Positions 35,270-43,987 of a stretch of DNA of 64,000 nucleotides are shown one piece after another; the stretch's first letter is position 1; each line of letters begins with the position of its first letter. Where the stretch lies: assembly GCF_000455485.1 (NCBI RefSeq), contig NZ_CBQR020000102.1, forward strand, positions 186,001-250,000. The letters are read 5' to 3'. Origin of the DNA: Gorillibacterium massiliense. GTDB taxonomy: Bacteria; Bacillota; Bacilli; Paenibacillales; NBRC-103111. The notes below the pieces were generated by a model. The model was not told the DNA's origin and did not search any database. It was given only the letters and a program-made list of their open reading frames with translations. Made by a program: the position numbers and the translations under genes.

Positions 35270-36493
35270 TTAATCGAACTCCGGCACTTTGCAATTCCCG
35301 TTCCAGACAACCTTGCGGTACATATCGGGATCGGTATCTCCTTCCGTATTAAAAAGAAGGACGACTGAATCCGCATCAAGCCCGATCTCTTCTCGAATCT
35401 GGGCGTAGTTTTCGTCTTCCATAACCATGCTCAGCAGTCCCGCCGTCACCGCACCTGATTCACCGGAGATGACTCTTTGATCACCTTGGAGCGGATTGCC
35501 AAGCACCCTCATTCCCAATGCGGCCACACTGTCCGGCACGGATGCGAAAACATCCGCATATTCACGGAGCACCTCCCACCCGAGGGGGTTCGGCTCTCCG
35601 CAGGCCAGTCCGGCCATGATGGTATCCATGTCCCCTTCCACTCGATGAAGCTGCCCATCATCCGCTTTACAAGTACGGTACAAACAATCCGCCTTGTTCG
35701 GCTCGACAACAATGACTTTCGGGGACTTCTCCATCTTCGCGTTCAGATAACCCACTACAGCTCCTGCAAACGCACCGACTCCCGCTTGCACGAACACATG
35801 AGTCGGACCGGCAGCTTCGTTTTCCTTCAATTGGCTTAACGCTTCTTGTGCCATCGTCGCGTAACCTTGCATAATATGGAGCGGCACTTCCACGTAACCC
35901 TTCCACGACGTATCTTGGATCACTTCCCAACCGTGCTTCTCTGCCTCCGAAGCCGCTATTCTCACGCTATCGTCGTAATTCCAATCCGTAATGGATGCTT
36001 CCGCTCCAGCATCCCGAATATGCTGTAATCTTATTGGCGAAGAGCCCTTCGGCATATAGACGACCGACCGATGGCCAAGCTGTGATGCGGTCCAAGCTAC
36101 GCCTCTTCCGTGGTTACCATCAGTCGCTGTCACGAAGACCATATCTCCTGACTTCTCCCGGATCGCATCCGACTTCAACCCTTCGAACGTCATGCTGCCC
36201 GGATCAACCGCCGCCTTCTCTGCGATAAGGCGACCGATCGCGTAAGACCCTCCAAGCACTTTGAAAGATCCTAATCCGAACCGGAAGGACTCATCCTTCA
36301 CATAGATGCCCTTTATTTGTAAGCGCTCCGCCAGATGATTCAAAGAGACCAAGGGAGTCGGCTTGTACTGCGGGAAACTCCGATGGAAACGAACAGCCTT
36401 CCCGATCTCCTCGTCGCCGAAAAGCTCAGTAATTCGCGTTTTCGAGTCTTTTTTAACCCTGGGGTTAACAACCGTTTTTAGAGAATGGCTCAT
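35270..36493 (-). CDS. dpaL: Diaminopropionate ammonia-lyase (PLP, fold type II)
   Basis: Degrades 2,3-diaminopropionate to pyruvate and two ammonia. 407 residues, the usual length. The PLP Lys is in [13 protein letters not shown] (about 73), the Asn-containing loop in [13 protein letters not shown] (about 124), and the phosphate-binding Gly-rich loop in [14 protein letters not shown] (about 227). The Ser/Cys near the pyridine nitrogen lies in the [10 protein letters not shown] region. [15 protein letters not shown] and [14 protein letters not shown] are specific to this family versus threonine deaminase. ATG 36493 follows AAGGAG; an in-frame 36514 start is less well placed. It leads the operon, divergent from the bEBP-like regulator. 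Confidence 0.93.
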   Translation of the reverse strand: MSHSLKTVVNPRVKKDSKTRITELFGDEEIGKAVRFHRSFPQYKPTPLVSLNHLAERLQIKGIYVKDESFRFGLGSFKVLGGSYAIGRLIAEKAAVDPGSMTFEGLKSDAIREKSGDMVFVTATDGNHGRGVAWTASQLGHRSVVYMPKGSSPIRLQHIRDAGAEASITDWNYDDSVRIAASEAEKHGWEVIQDTSWKGYVEVPLHIMQGYATMAQEALSQLKENEAAGPTHVFVQAGVGAFAGAVVGYLNAKMEKSPKVIVVEPNKADCLYRTCKADDGQLHRVEGDMDTIMAGLACGEPNPLGWEVLREYADVFASVPDSVAALGMRVLGNPLQGDQRVISGESGAVTAGLLSMVMEDENYAQIREEIGLDADSVVLLFNTEGDTDPDMYRKVVWNGNCKVPEFD

Positions 36494-36610
36494 ATGCGGT
36501 ACTCCTTGTCCCATGTTGTAAATGATCCATTTTTGATGTCTGCCGTTTTGTTTACGTCAAATAATATGACATTTAATATACGCCTCGAATTTCATCGAGA
36601 CAAGTATTAA

Positions 36611-36695
36611 TATGATATCCGCCCCATCCAATATATGCTGTTATCCCTTGATACTAAAGGATTCTAAAAAGGTATCCTTATGATATCCGGTATCT
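36611..36695. promoter_or_regulatory. Repeated TATGATATCCG elements between dpaL and its regulator
   Basis: TATGATATCCG occurs at 36611-36621 and 36679-36689. The second lies in a cluster with GGTATCC (36671) and GGTATC (36689). The repeats sit mid-way between divergent genes and are the best operator candidates. No sigma-54 GG-N10-GC pair was found on either strand of the gap. Confidence 0.5.
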
Positions 36696-36797
36696 ATTTG
36701 AGACTTCGGCGATACTCCGAACCCTTCACTTCCCTTGTGTCGAATCATTCAACATGTTATATTCTATTACACGAAAAGAGTAAGAGAGGACGATCGC

Positions 36798-38549
36798 ATG
36801 CAACTAAAATTCATTCAAAACTCCATTCAGCAGGTAGTGGTTGCAATCGCCTCCGCTCTAAAGATTGAAGTTGAAGTAGCTGACCGGCAATTGTTTAGAG
36901 TGGCGGGTACGGGGGCCATTAAATCAAACGTTTGGCAGGAAATGCGAGACGAGGATTATGTCTATCGACGCTGTATGGATACGGGGGAACCTGTCATCAT
37001 AGAAAATCCAGGGCAAAATGAGCTGTGCCGGCCTTGCCTGCATTTCGGTAAATGTCCGGAGCTAGGGGAAGTGTGTTGTCCAATTAAAGTTGAAGATACT
37101 GCCATCGGCGTGATCGGGTTAATCGCCCTACAATCAGAACAGAAAGAGCGGTTGTTTGGGGATTTGCAGGCAAATTTGTCTTTCCTTCAAAAAATGGCCG
37201 AGCTCATCGCATCTAAGATGATTGAGTACCAATACTACCAAGAACAACTCCTGATTAAGCAGAAAATATCGACGCTTGTCCATTACCTCGACCACGGAAT
37301 CGTGATGATCGACCGCGAAGGCCGCTGTGACTTTATAAATCCTGCCGCGAGAAAGCTGCTCTATCTCGGTGAGGAAGCTTACCCTGACCCCGATCTGATC
37401 GCGCAGTTCCTCAAGAGCTTCGGAACGAAAAATCCAGATCCAGGGGAATCGGTGGGGCAAACTATGTTTTTCCTGACGAAGAACGGATACCGCCAGCTAT
37501 ACGTCAACTTTCATCATCTGGACGCCGGGAAGCAAGAATGGAATACGGTTATCGTCCTTCAGGACCCCGAGCAAATTGCCACTGCCGCATTGCAAATCAC
37601 CGAGGGTCCCTCCCATGGATTTGAAGAAATTATCGGAAAAAATGAGGCGATTGTCAGTCTAAAGGAATTGATGCGTAAGACGGCCAATAGCCGCTCCCCG
37701 ATATTAATCCATGGAGAAAGCGGCACGGGTAAACAATTTTTTGCACAAAGCATCCATCATTTCAGCGAGAGGCGGGACAAGCCGTTTATTACCCTAAACT
37801 GTGCCGTTCTGTCAGAAGATATGCTTCAACGCCAGCTATTTGGAGAGCCTGCAAAAGGAACCAACCGCGCTACTCACGGTGCACTGGAGCGAGCCGGTGG
37901 GGGAACGTTGTTTCTCGATGATATTGCCGAGATGCCCTTATCTGTGCAGTTAACGCTGTTGAAGGTATTGGAAGAACGAGCCATACGGCGAGAGGATTCC
38001 GCAAAGCCAATTCCGCTGGAATTGCGCCTCATTGCCGCTACGGACAAGAACCTCGAGGATCTCGTAGCCAAAGGCTCTTTCCGGCAGGATCTCTACTATA
38101 AACTCAACGTTATCCCCTTATTTGTGCCCTCCCTTAAAGACAGGCGGGAAGACATCTTGCCCTTGGCTAGGTACTTTTTGGACAAACACGCCCGCTCCAA
38201 CCGCAAATCTTTCCGCTCCATGGACGACGGTTTTCAAAAAACGCTGGTCTCGTACCATTGGCCAGGCAACATTCGGGAATTATCCAACGTGATCGAATAT
38301 GCAGTGAACATTGAAACCAATCAAGAACTAACGAAAGCAAGCATGCCTGCTTATTTGAGGGACATCGACTATCATTCTTTGGATCATCTCTCGGGTGGGG
38401 ATCTAAACTTGCGGTCATTGGAGAAGGAGGCGATTCGAAGAGCCGTTATCGTTGTAAAAGAACGGGGTGAAGCGAAGGATAAAGCTTCCGAGCTCTTGGG
38501 GATCGGGCGAGCCACCTTGTTCCGGAAGCTGCAGGAATACGGGTTATGA
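36798..38549 (+). CDS. Bacterial enhancer-binding-type regulator lacking GAFTGA (TyrR-like logic)
   Basis: A 583-residue regulator. A GAF-like N-terminal domain has a Cys cluster (CRPCLHFGKCPELGEVCC, about 76-93). A PAS-like segment covers about 165-260 (LDHGIVMIDREGRCDFINPAA). The AAA+ domain covers about 285-520: Walker A GESGTGKQ, Walker B GGTLFLDDI, arginine-finger region KDRREDILPLARYFL, WPGNIREL. A Fis-type HTH ends the protein (ASELLGIGRATLFRKLQE). Where GAFTGA should be it reads FGEPAKGTNRATHGALERA, about three residues short. GAFTGA contacts sigma-54, so sigma-54 activation is unlikely. Its divergence from dpaL-ygeY parallels E. coli ygeV. Start 36798 follows AGAGAGGACGATCGC. Confidence 0.88.
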   Translation: MQLKFIQNSIQQVVVAIASALKIEVEVADRQLFRVAGTGAIKSNVWQEMRDEDYVYRRCMDTGEPVIIENPGQNELCRPCLHFGKCPELGEVCCPIKVEDTAIGVIGLIALQSEQKERLFGDLQANLSFLQKMAELIASKMIEYQYYQEQLLIKQKISTLVHYLDHGIVMIDREGRCDFINPAARKLLYLGEEAYPDPDLIAQFLKSFGTKNPDPGESVGQTMFFLTKNGYRQLYVNFHHLDAGKQEWNTVIVLQDPEQIATAALQITEGPSHGFEEIIGKNEAIVSLKELMRKTANSRSPILIHGESGTGKQFFAQSIHHFSERRDKPFITLNCAVLSEDMLQRQLFGEPAKGTNRATHGALERAGGGTLFLDDIAEMPLSVQLTLLKVLEERAIRREDSAKPIPLELRLIAATDKNLEDLVAKGSFRQDLYYKLNVIPLFVPSLKDRREDILPLARYFLDKHARSNRKSFRSMDDGFQKTLVSYHWPGNIRELSNVIEYAVNIETNQELTKASMPAYLRDIDYHSLDHLSGGDLNLRSLEKEAIRRAVIVVKERGEAKDKASELLGIGRATLFRKLQEYGL

Positions 38550-38577
38550 GTTGAGGCATAATCAGGCCAAACTCATT

Positions 38578-38653
38578 GCAAAACCTGATTATTCTTCCGA
38601 TTGCAAAGTTGACCGTTGATGCTTTTCCAGAACAATCGGTTTCTCCGCTCCTT
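38578..38653. repeat. Copy B of the two-copy repeat, overlapping the lysR 3' end
   Basis: Contains a 22-bp and a 33-bp block identical to 7104-7125 and 7203-7235. It encodes the last 22 residues of the LysR protein, a tail beyond the normal LysR fold. Confidence 0.75.
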
Positions 38654-39533
38654 CCGAGTTTGTGAACTTAATCCACTCCTTTGCCGCGTAGGAGAGGTAC
38701 CCGCCCTTTAACCAGCATAAGGCGAATTTCCATTCGAAGGCCGGCTCGAGAGAGACGACTTTCAGACCCATATGGGAAGCATCCTCTGCCAATTCGTTTA
38801 ATTCACTCTGAGGCAGGATGGTGATGCCGAAGTTGTTCGCGACCAGTTCCAGCATGAAGCTCCACTGCGTGGCCTCGCCAATAATATTGGGTGCGAAGCC
38901 GCACTTTTTGCACTGCTCCATAATGATGTCATGTAGGGCAAAGCCTTGATGGGCGACAATAAAGGACTCGTTCTCCAGATCGCTCCATAAAACTTGATCT
39001 TTCTTTGCAAATTCATGGCTCGGATGAACCACGAGTAATAAATTTGCACTGAAGAAGGGAAAGTAATCAAACAGGTCTTTTTCAAGCGGAAAGGGTAAAA
39101 GCGCCATATCAATTTGACCTTCGATCAGCGCCTTTTTCAAATTGGGTGCGCCATCCTCTTTGAAACGAACAGTAATTCCCGGATATTCCACCTGAAATGC
39201 AGAATTGATCCGAGTAAAAAACTGTTTGCTGATCATCGGATAAATTCCGATTTGAAGATCCCCCTGATGAGCCTTCTTCAAATCCTCAAGCTCGCTGAAC
39301 ATATTTTGAAAGGATTGAATGAGAACTTGCCCTTGCTGATAAACCACTTTACCGGCATCGGTTAATTCAAACTTTCTCGTTGTGCGTTTGAGCAAGGTTA
39401 TACCAAGTTCCGTCTCGAAATCTTTAATCAATTTGCTTATTGTCGGTTGAGAAATATGGAGATCTTCGGCGGCTTTAGAGAAACTCCCCTTTTTGATAAC
39501 CTCTAAAAAGTATTGGATATGGCGAATGTCCAT
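38589..39533 (-). CDS. LysR family transcriptional regulator (CidR/YwbI-like)
   Basis: A 314-residue LysR regulator: HTH at 1-60 (HIQYFLEVIKKGSFSKAAEDLHISQPTISK), then the two-lobed effector domain from about 90. The fold appears to end near YAAKEWIKFT (about 292). The remaining tail GAEKPIVLEKHQRS and on is encoded by the repeat at 38578-38653 and is absent from typical family members. It is divergent from the MFS gene at 39724, with an AT-rich gap containing T-N11-A motifs, so it most likely regulates that gene. AAGGAGAACTTGA precedes the start. Confidence 0.92.
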   Translation of the reverse strand: MDIRHIQYFLEVIKKGSFSKAAEDLHISQPTISKLIKDFETELGITLLKRTTRKFELTDAGKVVYQQGQVLIQSFQNMFSELEDLKKAHQGDLQIGIYPMISKQFFTRINSAFQVEYPGITVRFKEDGAPNLKKALIEGQIDMALLPFPLEKDLFDYFPFFSANLLLVVHPSHEFAKKDQVLWSDLENESFIVAHQGFALHDIIMEQCKKCGFAPNIIGEATQWSFMLELVANNFGITILPQSELNELAEDASHMGLKVVSLEPAFEWKFALCWLKGGYLSYAAKEWIKFTNSEGAEKPIVLEKHQRSTLQSEE

Positions 39534-39723
39534 TCAAGTTCTCCTTCGATTATATATAGATGGCCGTAATATATGGTATCACAAATCCGTATTTATCATA
39601 TATAAATCCTTCGAGTACACTTAATGTATCCTTACCAAAAAAAATACTCTCGTGGTCAAGAAGGTCAATCAAGTGATCGAAGATACGTGCTATCGAGGAG
39701 AAGAAAAGAGGAAAGTAACATAC

Positions 39724-40899
39724 ATGAATAAAGAGCAACTATGGACGAAGGACTTTATAGGCGTTACAGCTACTAATTTTTTTCAGATGTTAACCTTTTA
39801 TTTGTTAATGGTCACGATCTCTGAATTTGCCGTTAATGAGTTCCAATCGTCCGAAAGTCATGCAGGGTTAGCTTCAAGTATCTTTGTCATTGGCGCATTA
39901 GTGGGTCGTTTATTCGGCGGAAAATTCATGGAGCGCATTGGACGCAAAAAGCTGCTGATTGCGGGTCTCGTATTGGTCGTGATTTCATCGGCGCTCTATT
40001 TTGAAGTAAACAGTTACATGATGCTCATTGCTAACCGTCTGCTCCATGGCTTTGCATTTGGTGTGGCGGGAACGGCAACGGGGACCATTATCGCTCACGT
40101 TATCCCTCACTCCAGAAAGGGAGAAGGAATCGGTTATTTTGCCTTGAGCATGACATTAGCAACCGCCATTGGTCCCTTTATCGGCTTATTCATCCTTGAG
40201 CATTTTAGTTTTAAACTCATTTATGTTTTTTGTTTAGGATGTGCAGCCATCAGTTTGGTTATAGCCCTTTTGTTAAGAATTCAAGAAATTACGCTAACGC
40301 AAGAACAAACAGCAGAAATGAAGGGCTTTAAGTTGTCCAATTTTATTGAATCCAAATCCGTGCCCATTACACTTGTAGCAGCAGTAACGGCCTTTTGTTA
40401 CTCGGGTATTATCTCCTTTTTGACGTTTTATGCTAAGGAAAACCATGTTACTGAAGCAGCAAGCTTCTTTTTTGTCGTCTATGCCGTAGCTATTGTAGTA
40501 ACAAGACCCTTCACAGGTCGCTGGTTCGACTCAAAAGGATCGAACTTTGTCATGTACCCCGCCATCGTTTCCTTTGTTTTGGGAATGATCGTTCTCAGCC
40601 AATCCCACGTCAGTGGCATTCTGTTACTTGCCGGGGCGCTTATCGGGTTCGGTTATGGAACCTATATGTCCAGTTCTCAAGCAGTTGCGATCAAAGTCGC
40701 ACCCGCTCATCGTATTGGACTGGCTACCTCCACCTTCTTCATTCTTACCGATATCGGTTTAGGGATCGGGCCGTTCCTGCAAGGTCTATTTGTTCCTTCC
40801 CTAGGGTACAGCGGGCTGTATATCATTCTATCTATTCTATTAGTGATCTGTTTGCCTTTACATCATCTCTTATATGGAAGAAACCAACGTACAACGTAA
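39724..40899 (+). CDS. MFS transporter
   Basis: A major facilitator of 391 residues with 12 predicted helices. Motif A-like GRLFGGKFMERIGRKKLLIAG lies in loop 2-3 and RLLHGFAFGVAGTATGTIIAHVIP in helices 4-5, typical of the YfcJ/Bmr-like drug or metabolite group. ATG 39724 after AAGAGGAAAG is preferred to an in-frame 39652 start that lies close to the divergent lysR promoter. It is expected to be controlled by the LysR protein and ends at a symmetrical hairpin. The substrate is unknown. Confidence 0.9.
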   Translation: MNKEQLWTKDFIGVTATNFFQMLTFYLLMVTISEFAVNEFQSSESHAGLASSIFVIGALVGRLFGGKFMERIGRKKLLIAGLVLVVISSALYFEVNSYMMLIANRLLHGFAFGVAGTATGTIIAHVIPHSRKGEGIGYFALSMTLATAIGPFIGLFILEHFSFKLIYVFCLGCAAISLVIALLLRIQEITLTQEQTAEMKGFKLSNFIESKSVPITLVAAVTAFCYSGIISFLTFYAKENHVTEAASFFFVVYAVAIVVTRPFTGRWFDSKGSNFVMYPAIVSFVLGMIVLSQSHVSGILLLAGALIGFGYGTYMSSSQAVAIKVAPAHRIGLATSTFFILTDIGLGIGPFLQGLFVPSLGYSGLYIILSILLVICLPLHHLLYGRNQRTT

Positions 40900-40905
40900 A
40901 AAATC

Positions 40906-40929
40906 AAAGGCACCCTTTCGGGTGCCTTT
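40906..40929. terminator. Bidirectional terminator
   Basis: AAAGGCACCC, TTTC and GGGTGCCTTT: a compact perfect stem between the convergent MFS and CycA-like genes. Confidence 0.88.
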
Positions 40930-40937
40930 TCCAAATC

Positions 40938-42314
40938 TCATGTATTGCTCATACTCATATCATGGCTGCTTCTTTCCTTTTTGCTCCCTCTCGAATACAG
41001 TACGAATAATAGAACAAACCATAGAGGGGTAAACAATAAAGCCGGACGAGTTTCTTTAGCGAACAGCATGATGATGAGAATCCCGATAAACAACGTCAAG
41101 ACTGCATAATTTATCGCTGGCGTGAAGGGAGCTTTGAATTTCGATTTTGCCTGTAATTCTGGCTGGGTTTTCTTATATTTTATATGGCATACGAGGACGA
41201 CGCCCCAAACCCAAATAAAACAAATGGCACTTATGGTTGTCACGATTCCAAAAGCCTGCCCCGGAATGAGTTTACTCAAAAGGGCCCCAACGGATATGAC
41301 CAGCGTAGAAATGAAAAGCGAGTTTCCGGGCACATGGTTTTTATTCAATTTTCCAAAATAAGCGGTCGCCTGTCGGTTCTTACTTAAATTATAAAGAATC
41401 CGGCTTGTTGAAAACATCCCGCTGTTGCAAGCGGAAGCGGCTGAAGTCAAGACGACGAAATTAATAATCCCTGCGGCAATCGGAATCCCTACTAAGGTAA
41501 AGGTTTTGACAAAGGGACTTTCCGACGGATTGAGCTGAGTCCATGGATTAATGCACAGCAAGACAAAAAGCGCGCCAACATAGAAAAATAGAATGCGTAG
41601 AGGAATTTTGTTGATAGCCGATGGAATATTTTTTTCCGGATTGGATGTTTCTGCTGCCGATACACCCACCAATTCCACACCGACATAAGCGAATACAACC
41701 ATTTGAAAAGAAAATAAAAACCCCGAAATGCCGTTTGGAAATACTCCCCCATGCTCCCAAAGGTTTCGTATTGTCACCGATCCTGCATCCGTCTTAAATC
41801 CTATGATCAGCAAAATGATCCCAATGCCGATTAAGGCGAGAATCGTGACGACTTTGATTAAAGCGAACCAAAATTCCAGTTCTCCGAAATTCTTTACCGT
41901 TAATAGATTGAGCCCTAATAAAATAATTAGGCAGATGATGGATGGTACCCATTGTGGGATATCGAACCAATAGTTTACATATACGCCAACAGCAATAACA
42001 TCAGCCATAGCCGTCATGACCCAACAAAACCAATAGGTCCAACCGGTTACGAATGCAGCCCGAGGTCCAAGATAATCTTCTGCAATATCCGTAAACGATT
42101 GATAACCTGCCTTCGACAACAGGAGTTCGCCCAACGCTCTCATCACGAAAAATACGGCGATACCCACGATTAAATACGTAATCATGATGGATGGACCTGC
42201 CTGTTGGATCGCTTTGCCTGAACCTAAAAATAATCCGGTACCAATGGTGCCACCGATGGCGATGAGTTGAACATGCCGATTCGCCAGCTCCCTTTTTAAT
42301 TCTGGTTGTGCCAT
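40938..42314 (-). CDS. Amino-acid permease, CycA-like (glycine/D-serine/D-alanine type)
   Basis: An APC-superfamily AAT permease of 458 residues with 12 helices. The signature is LANRHVQLIAIGGTIGTGLFLGSG near 10, with helix 6 VFAYVGVELVGVSAAET and NKIPLRILFFYVGALFVLL. Among AAT permeases the sequence is closest in feel to CycA. The glycine riboswitch in its leader independently supports glycine (or D-Ala/D-Ser) as a substrate. ATG 42314 follows GGGGGAAA; the longer in-frame 42377 start overlaps the riboswitch terminator and is rejected. Confidence 0.88.
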   Translation of the reverse strand: MAQPELKRELANRHVQLIAIGGTIGTGLFLGSGKAIQQAGPSIMITYLIVGIAVFFVMRALGELLLSKAGYQSFTDIAEDYLGPRAAFVTGWTYWFCWVMTAMADVIAVGVYVNYWFDIPQWVPSIICLIILLGLNLLTVKNFGELEFWFALIKVVTILALIGIGIILLIIGFKTDAGSVTIRNLWEHGGVFPNGISGFLFSFQMVVFAYVGVELVGVSAAETSNPEKNIPSAINKIPLRILFFYVGALFVLLCINPWTQLNPSESPFVKTFTLVGIPIAAGIINFVVLTSAASACNSGMFSTSRILYNLSKNRQATAYFGKLNKNHVPGNSLFISTLVISVGALLSKLIPGQAFGIVTTISAICFIWVWGVVLVCHIKYKKTQPELQAKSKFKAPFTPAINYAVLTLFIGILIIMLFAKETRPALLFTPLWFVLLFVLYSRGSKKERSSHDMSMSNT

Positions 42315-42355
42315 AGTAATTTCCCCCTTATGAATGCCATGCATTAAAACCAAAT

Positions 42356-42385
42356 AAAAAAAGAGATTGGAGGACATCCAATCTC
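42356..42385 (-). terminator. Riboswitch-linked intrinsic terminator
   Basis: On the minus strand GAGATTGGA, TGTCC and TCCAATCTC are followed by seven T. It lies between the glycine aptamer and the permease start, as an expression platform should. Confidence 0.88.
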
Positions 42386-42411
42386 ACAGTTCAAAAGAAT
42401 ATTGAATAATA

Positions 42412-42535
42412 CTTGCAGCGCTGATCACTCAATCAGCGTTACAAATCATTATTAAGTACTCTTCTGTCCTTTTGCCTGAGATTATGAACCCTTCGGCGCC
42501 GTGGATTCCCACGGTCTCTCCAGAAGCTGCTCCTG
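42412..42535 (-). ncRNA. Glycine riboswitch, single aptamer with ghost helix
   Basis: Read on the minus strand: GGAGAGACCG, a hairpin, GCCGAAGGG, then TCTCAGGCAAAAGGACAGA, which are the conserved blocks of the glycine aptamer. One aptamer only is seen; the following helix CGCTGAT...ATCAGCG fits the ghost aptamer stem of singleton glycine riboswitches. Downstream lies an intrinsic terminator and then the CycA-like gene. Whether glycine turns the gene on or off cannot be decided by eye. Confidence 0.9.
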
Positions 42536-42850
42536 CTATAGTGTGATCCATAGCAATCATAGCATGCTAATTATGAAGTTAATGAAGCGGCGTTGCTGGT
42601 TTGATTTTTTACATAATACTCGCGATGTGATTATTTAATCAGTGATAAAAGTCTCATAATTAAAAAGCGAAGGGCCGCCAGGCGACGAAGAAAACGAGGA
42701 CATCGAAACGAGATCAATCACAACTATTTATCTCGACAAACAAAATGGCAAATGGGTTTTGGAAAAATGACCATCTCCAACACAAAAGAGACTGTCCCAA
42801 AAGTAAACGTTGGTTACGGTTCAGCTTAACGGGGCTATCGGCGAAAAATG
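42536..42850. other. Non-coding region with transposon-end-like sequence
   Basis: No gene is supportable. AAAGAGACTGTCCCAAAAGT at 42785-42804 resembles the terminal inverted repeat of IS1182-type elements. TTCAGCTTAACGGGGCTATCGG follows and looks like debris of another element. No transposase reading frame is present. Confidence 0.35.
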
Positions 42851-42904
42851 CCATCCGCGCTGTCTGTAACGGCAAGTTAAAAGGCCATCCTTTATTGGAT
42901 GGCC
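42851..42904. repeat. Palindromic repeat family, copy R1 (half element plus hairpin)
   Basis: CGCGCTGTCTGTAACGGCAAGTT joins GGCCATCC-TTTATT-GGATGGCC. On the minus strand the hairpin plus TTTT serves as terminator for the EVE gene, whose stop lies inside it. Other copies are R2-R5. Confidence 0.7.
42883..42904 (-). terminator. Terminator of the DinB-EVE operon
   Basis: GGCCATCC, AATAAA, GGATGGCC then TTTTAA on the minus strand. The EVE stop codon is in the loop. Confidence 0.8.
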
Positions 42905-43332
42905 GCATGCATTGCTTCCGTGATAGTCAGGAAATCTTCACGGTTTATCTCGAAATGGCCGGTACGGAACGGGTAGCCCCAATTCCGTTTGCCGCGGGTG
43001 AAGGACAGCCGGTCAAGCAAGCCTTCGATTCTCGCCTCCCGGCAGGGAAAATATTCGATGTTCCGGCGGTAAGGTACAAACGTCGCGGACATCGCATATT
43101 CGTACACACGGTCGTCCATAACCCGGCCAATGGCGGTGAAAGCCTGCAATGGCTCACCGTCTCCCATCTCCATTCGAGGAGAATAGTACACAAGCCAATC
43201 CCCCGGTTGCATCCTGCGTAACGGCGCAGATTTACCGTGACACATCTGGGCGAAGCCGCCGCTAACCCCCCGCTGCACATGCGATGCCGAGACAACGCCT
43301 ATCCAGTAGGACGGCTTTCCAGGCTCACTCAT
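42892..43332 (-). CDS. EVE domain-containing protein
   Basis: A single-domain protein of 146 residues of the EVE (PUA-like) superfamily. [15 protein letters not shown] at the N-terminus, [27 protein letters not shown] and [14 protein letters not shown] are typical. EVE domains bind modified bases in DNA or RNA. The ATG at 43332 lies inside the 3' end of the DinB gene (8-bp overlap), so the two are translationally coupled. The stop is in the loop of its own terminator. Function here is not known; the WYL regulator upstream suggests a DNA-stress role. Confidence 0.88.
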   Translation of the reverse strand: MSEPGKPSYWIGVVSASHVQRGVSGGFAQMCHGKSAPLRRMQPGDWLVYYSPRMEMGDGEPLQAFTAIGRVMDDRVYEYAMSATFVPYRRNIEYFPCREARIEGLLDRLSFTRGKRNWGYPFRTGHFEINREDFLTITEAMHAAIQ

Positions 43333-43909
43333 GCGCTTCCCTCCAAGCGTCGTGCAGACGCATCTTCTGGAGCAAATGATGGCGATAATGCATCTCGATC
43401 AATTGGAACCATTCCAACGCGTTCAATCCGCCGAGCCGCGGATGGAGGACCGTATTTTTTACGATCTCCTTACCCGGTTCTAATTGAGCTTGGGTATCCG
43501 GATCAAACTCGGATGCAATCGCCGGTTCGATCTCGACCATCCGGCGTAACGTATCCCGCAGCCCTCCGACAAGTTGTTCCTTGCTTTCCGGTTGCGGCGG
43601 TGTGTATTGCGGGGACGGGGCAACTCGGATTCGATCCGGCGGGAAGCTCCCGGTCTTGAACAAATCCTCCCCCGGCTTCGTCTTTCCCGCCTGTGAGACT
43701 TCCGTGCTGCCGCCCGGTTCCAGGCACAATGCGGCGTTCCTCAACTGCATAAACTGCGCAGAACGGATCAAATGCATGTACATCTGACCAAGCGACCATT
43801 CATCCTCCGCCGGCTTCCAAAGCAGCTGCTCAAGACTTGAGCCATCCAATTCTCGAATATAACCACTGACCGTCTCCTCGAATTTACGCAACGTTTCTTT
43901 CGTATCCAT
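43325..43909 (-). CDS. DinB/YfiT-like metal-dependent hydrolase family protein
   Basis: A four-helix-bundle DinB-like protein of 194 residues. The three metal-ligand His positions fit [14 protein letters not shown] (about 47), with a second in the C-terminal pair [17 protein letters not shown] (about 178-182). The long middle segment is Pro-rich. DinB/YfiT proteins include bacillithiol S-transferases (BstA). The start at 43909 is placed after AAGGAG at wide spacing; longer in-frame forms run into the WYL gene. The upstream hairpin at 43956 lies between it and the WYL gene. Confidence 0.82.
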   Translation of the reverse strand: MDTKETLRKFEETVSGYIRELDGSSLEQLLWKPAEDEWSLGQMYMHLIRSAQFMQLRNAALCLEPGGSTEVSQAGKTKPGEDLFKTGSFPPDRIRVAPSPQYTPPQPESKEQLVGGLRDTLRRMVEIEPAIASEFDPDTQAQLEPGKEIVKNTVLHPRLGGLNALEWFQLIEMHYRHHLLQKMRLHDAWREAHE

Positions 43910-43955
43910 TGCTGAACCCATCTCCTTTTTGCTTAAGCTGAACCCATCATACAAA

Positions 43956-43987
43956 AACGCTACTGACAACGGTTTGTCAGTAGCGTT
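43956..43987 (-). terminator. Hairpin overlapping the WYL stop codon, with T-run
   Basis: A 14-bp perfect stem AACGCTACTGACAA / TTGTCAGTAGCGTT with a 4-base loop, followed on the minus strand by TTTTTG. It includes the codons for the last residues and the TGA stop of the WYL protein. The same stem recurs at 46536-46571. Confidence 0.8.

Noticed and set aside
36515-36797. Sigma-54 promoter for dpaL, expected from the bEBP-type regulator
   Set aside because: No GG-N10-GC pair with TGGCAC/TTGCA-like context was found on either strand, and the regulator lacks GAFTGA.
42412-42535. T-box leader upstream of the amino-acid permease
   Set aside because: No T-box sequence (TGGNACCGCG) or specifier stem; the conserved blocks are those of the glycine aptamer.
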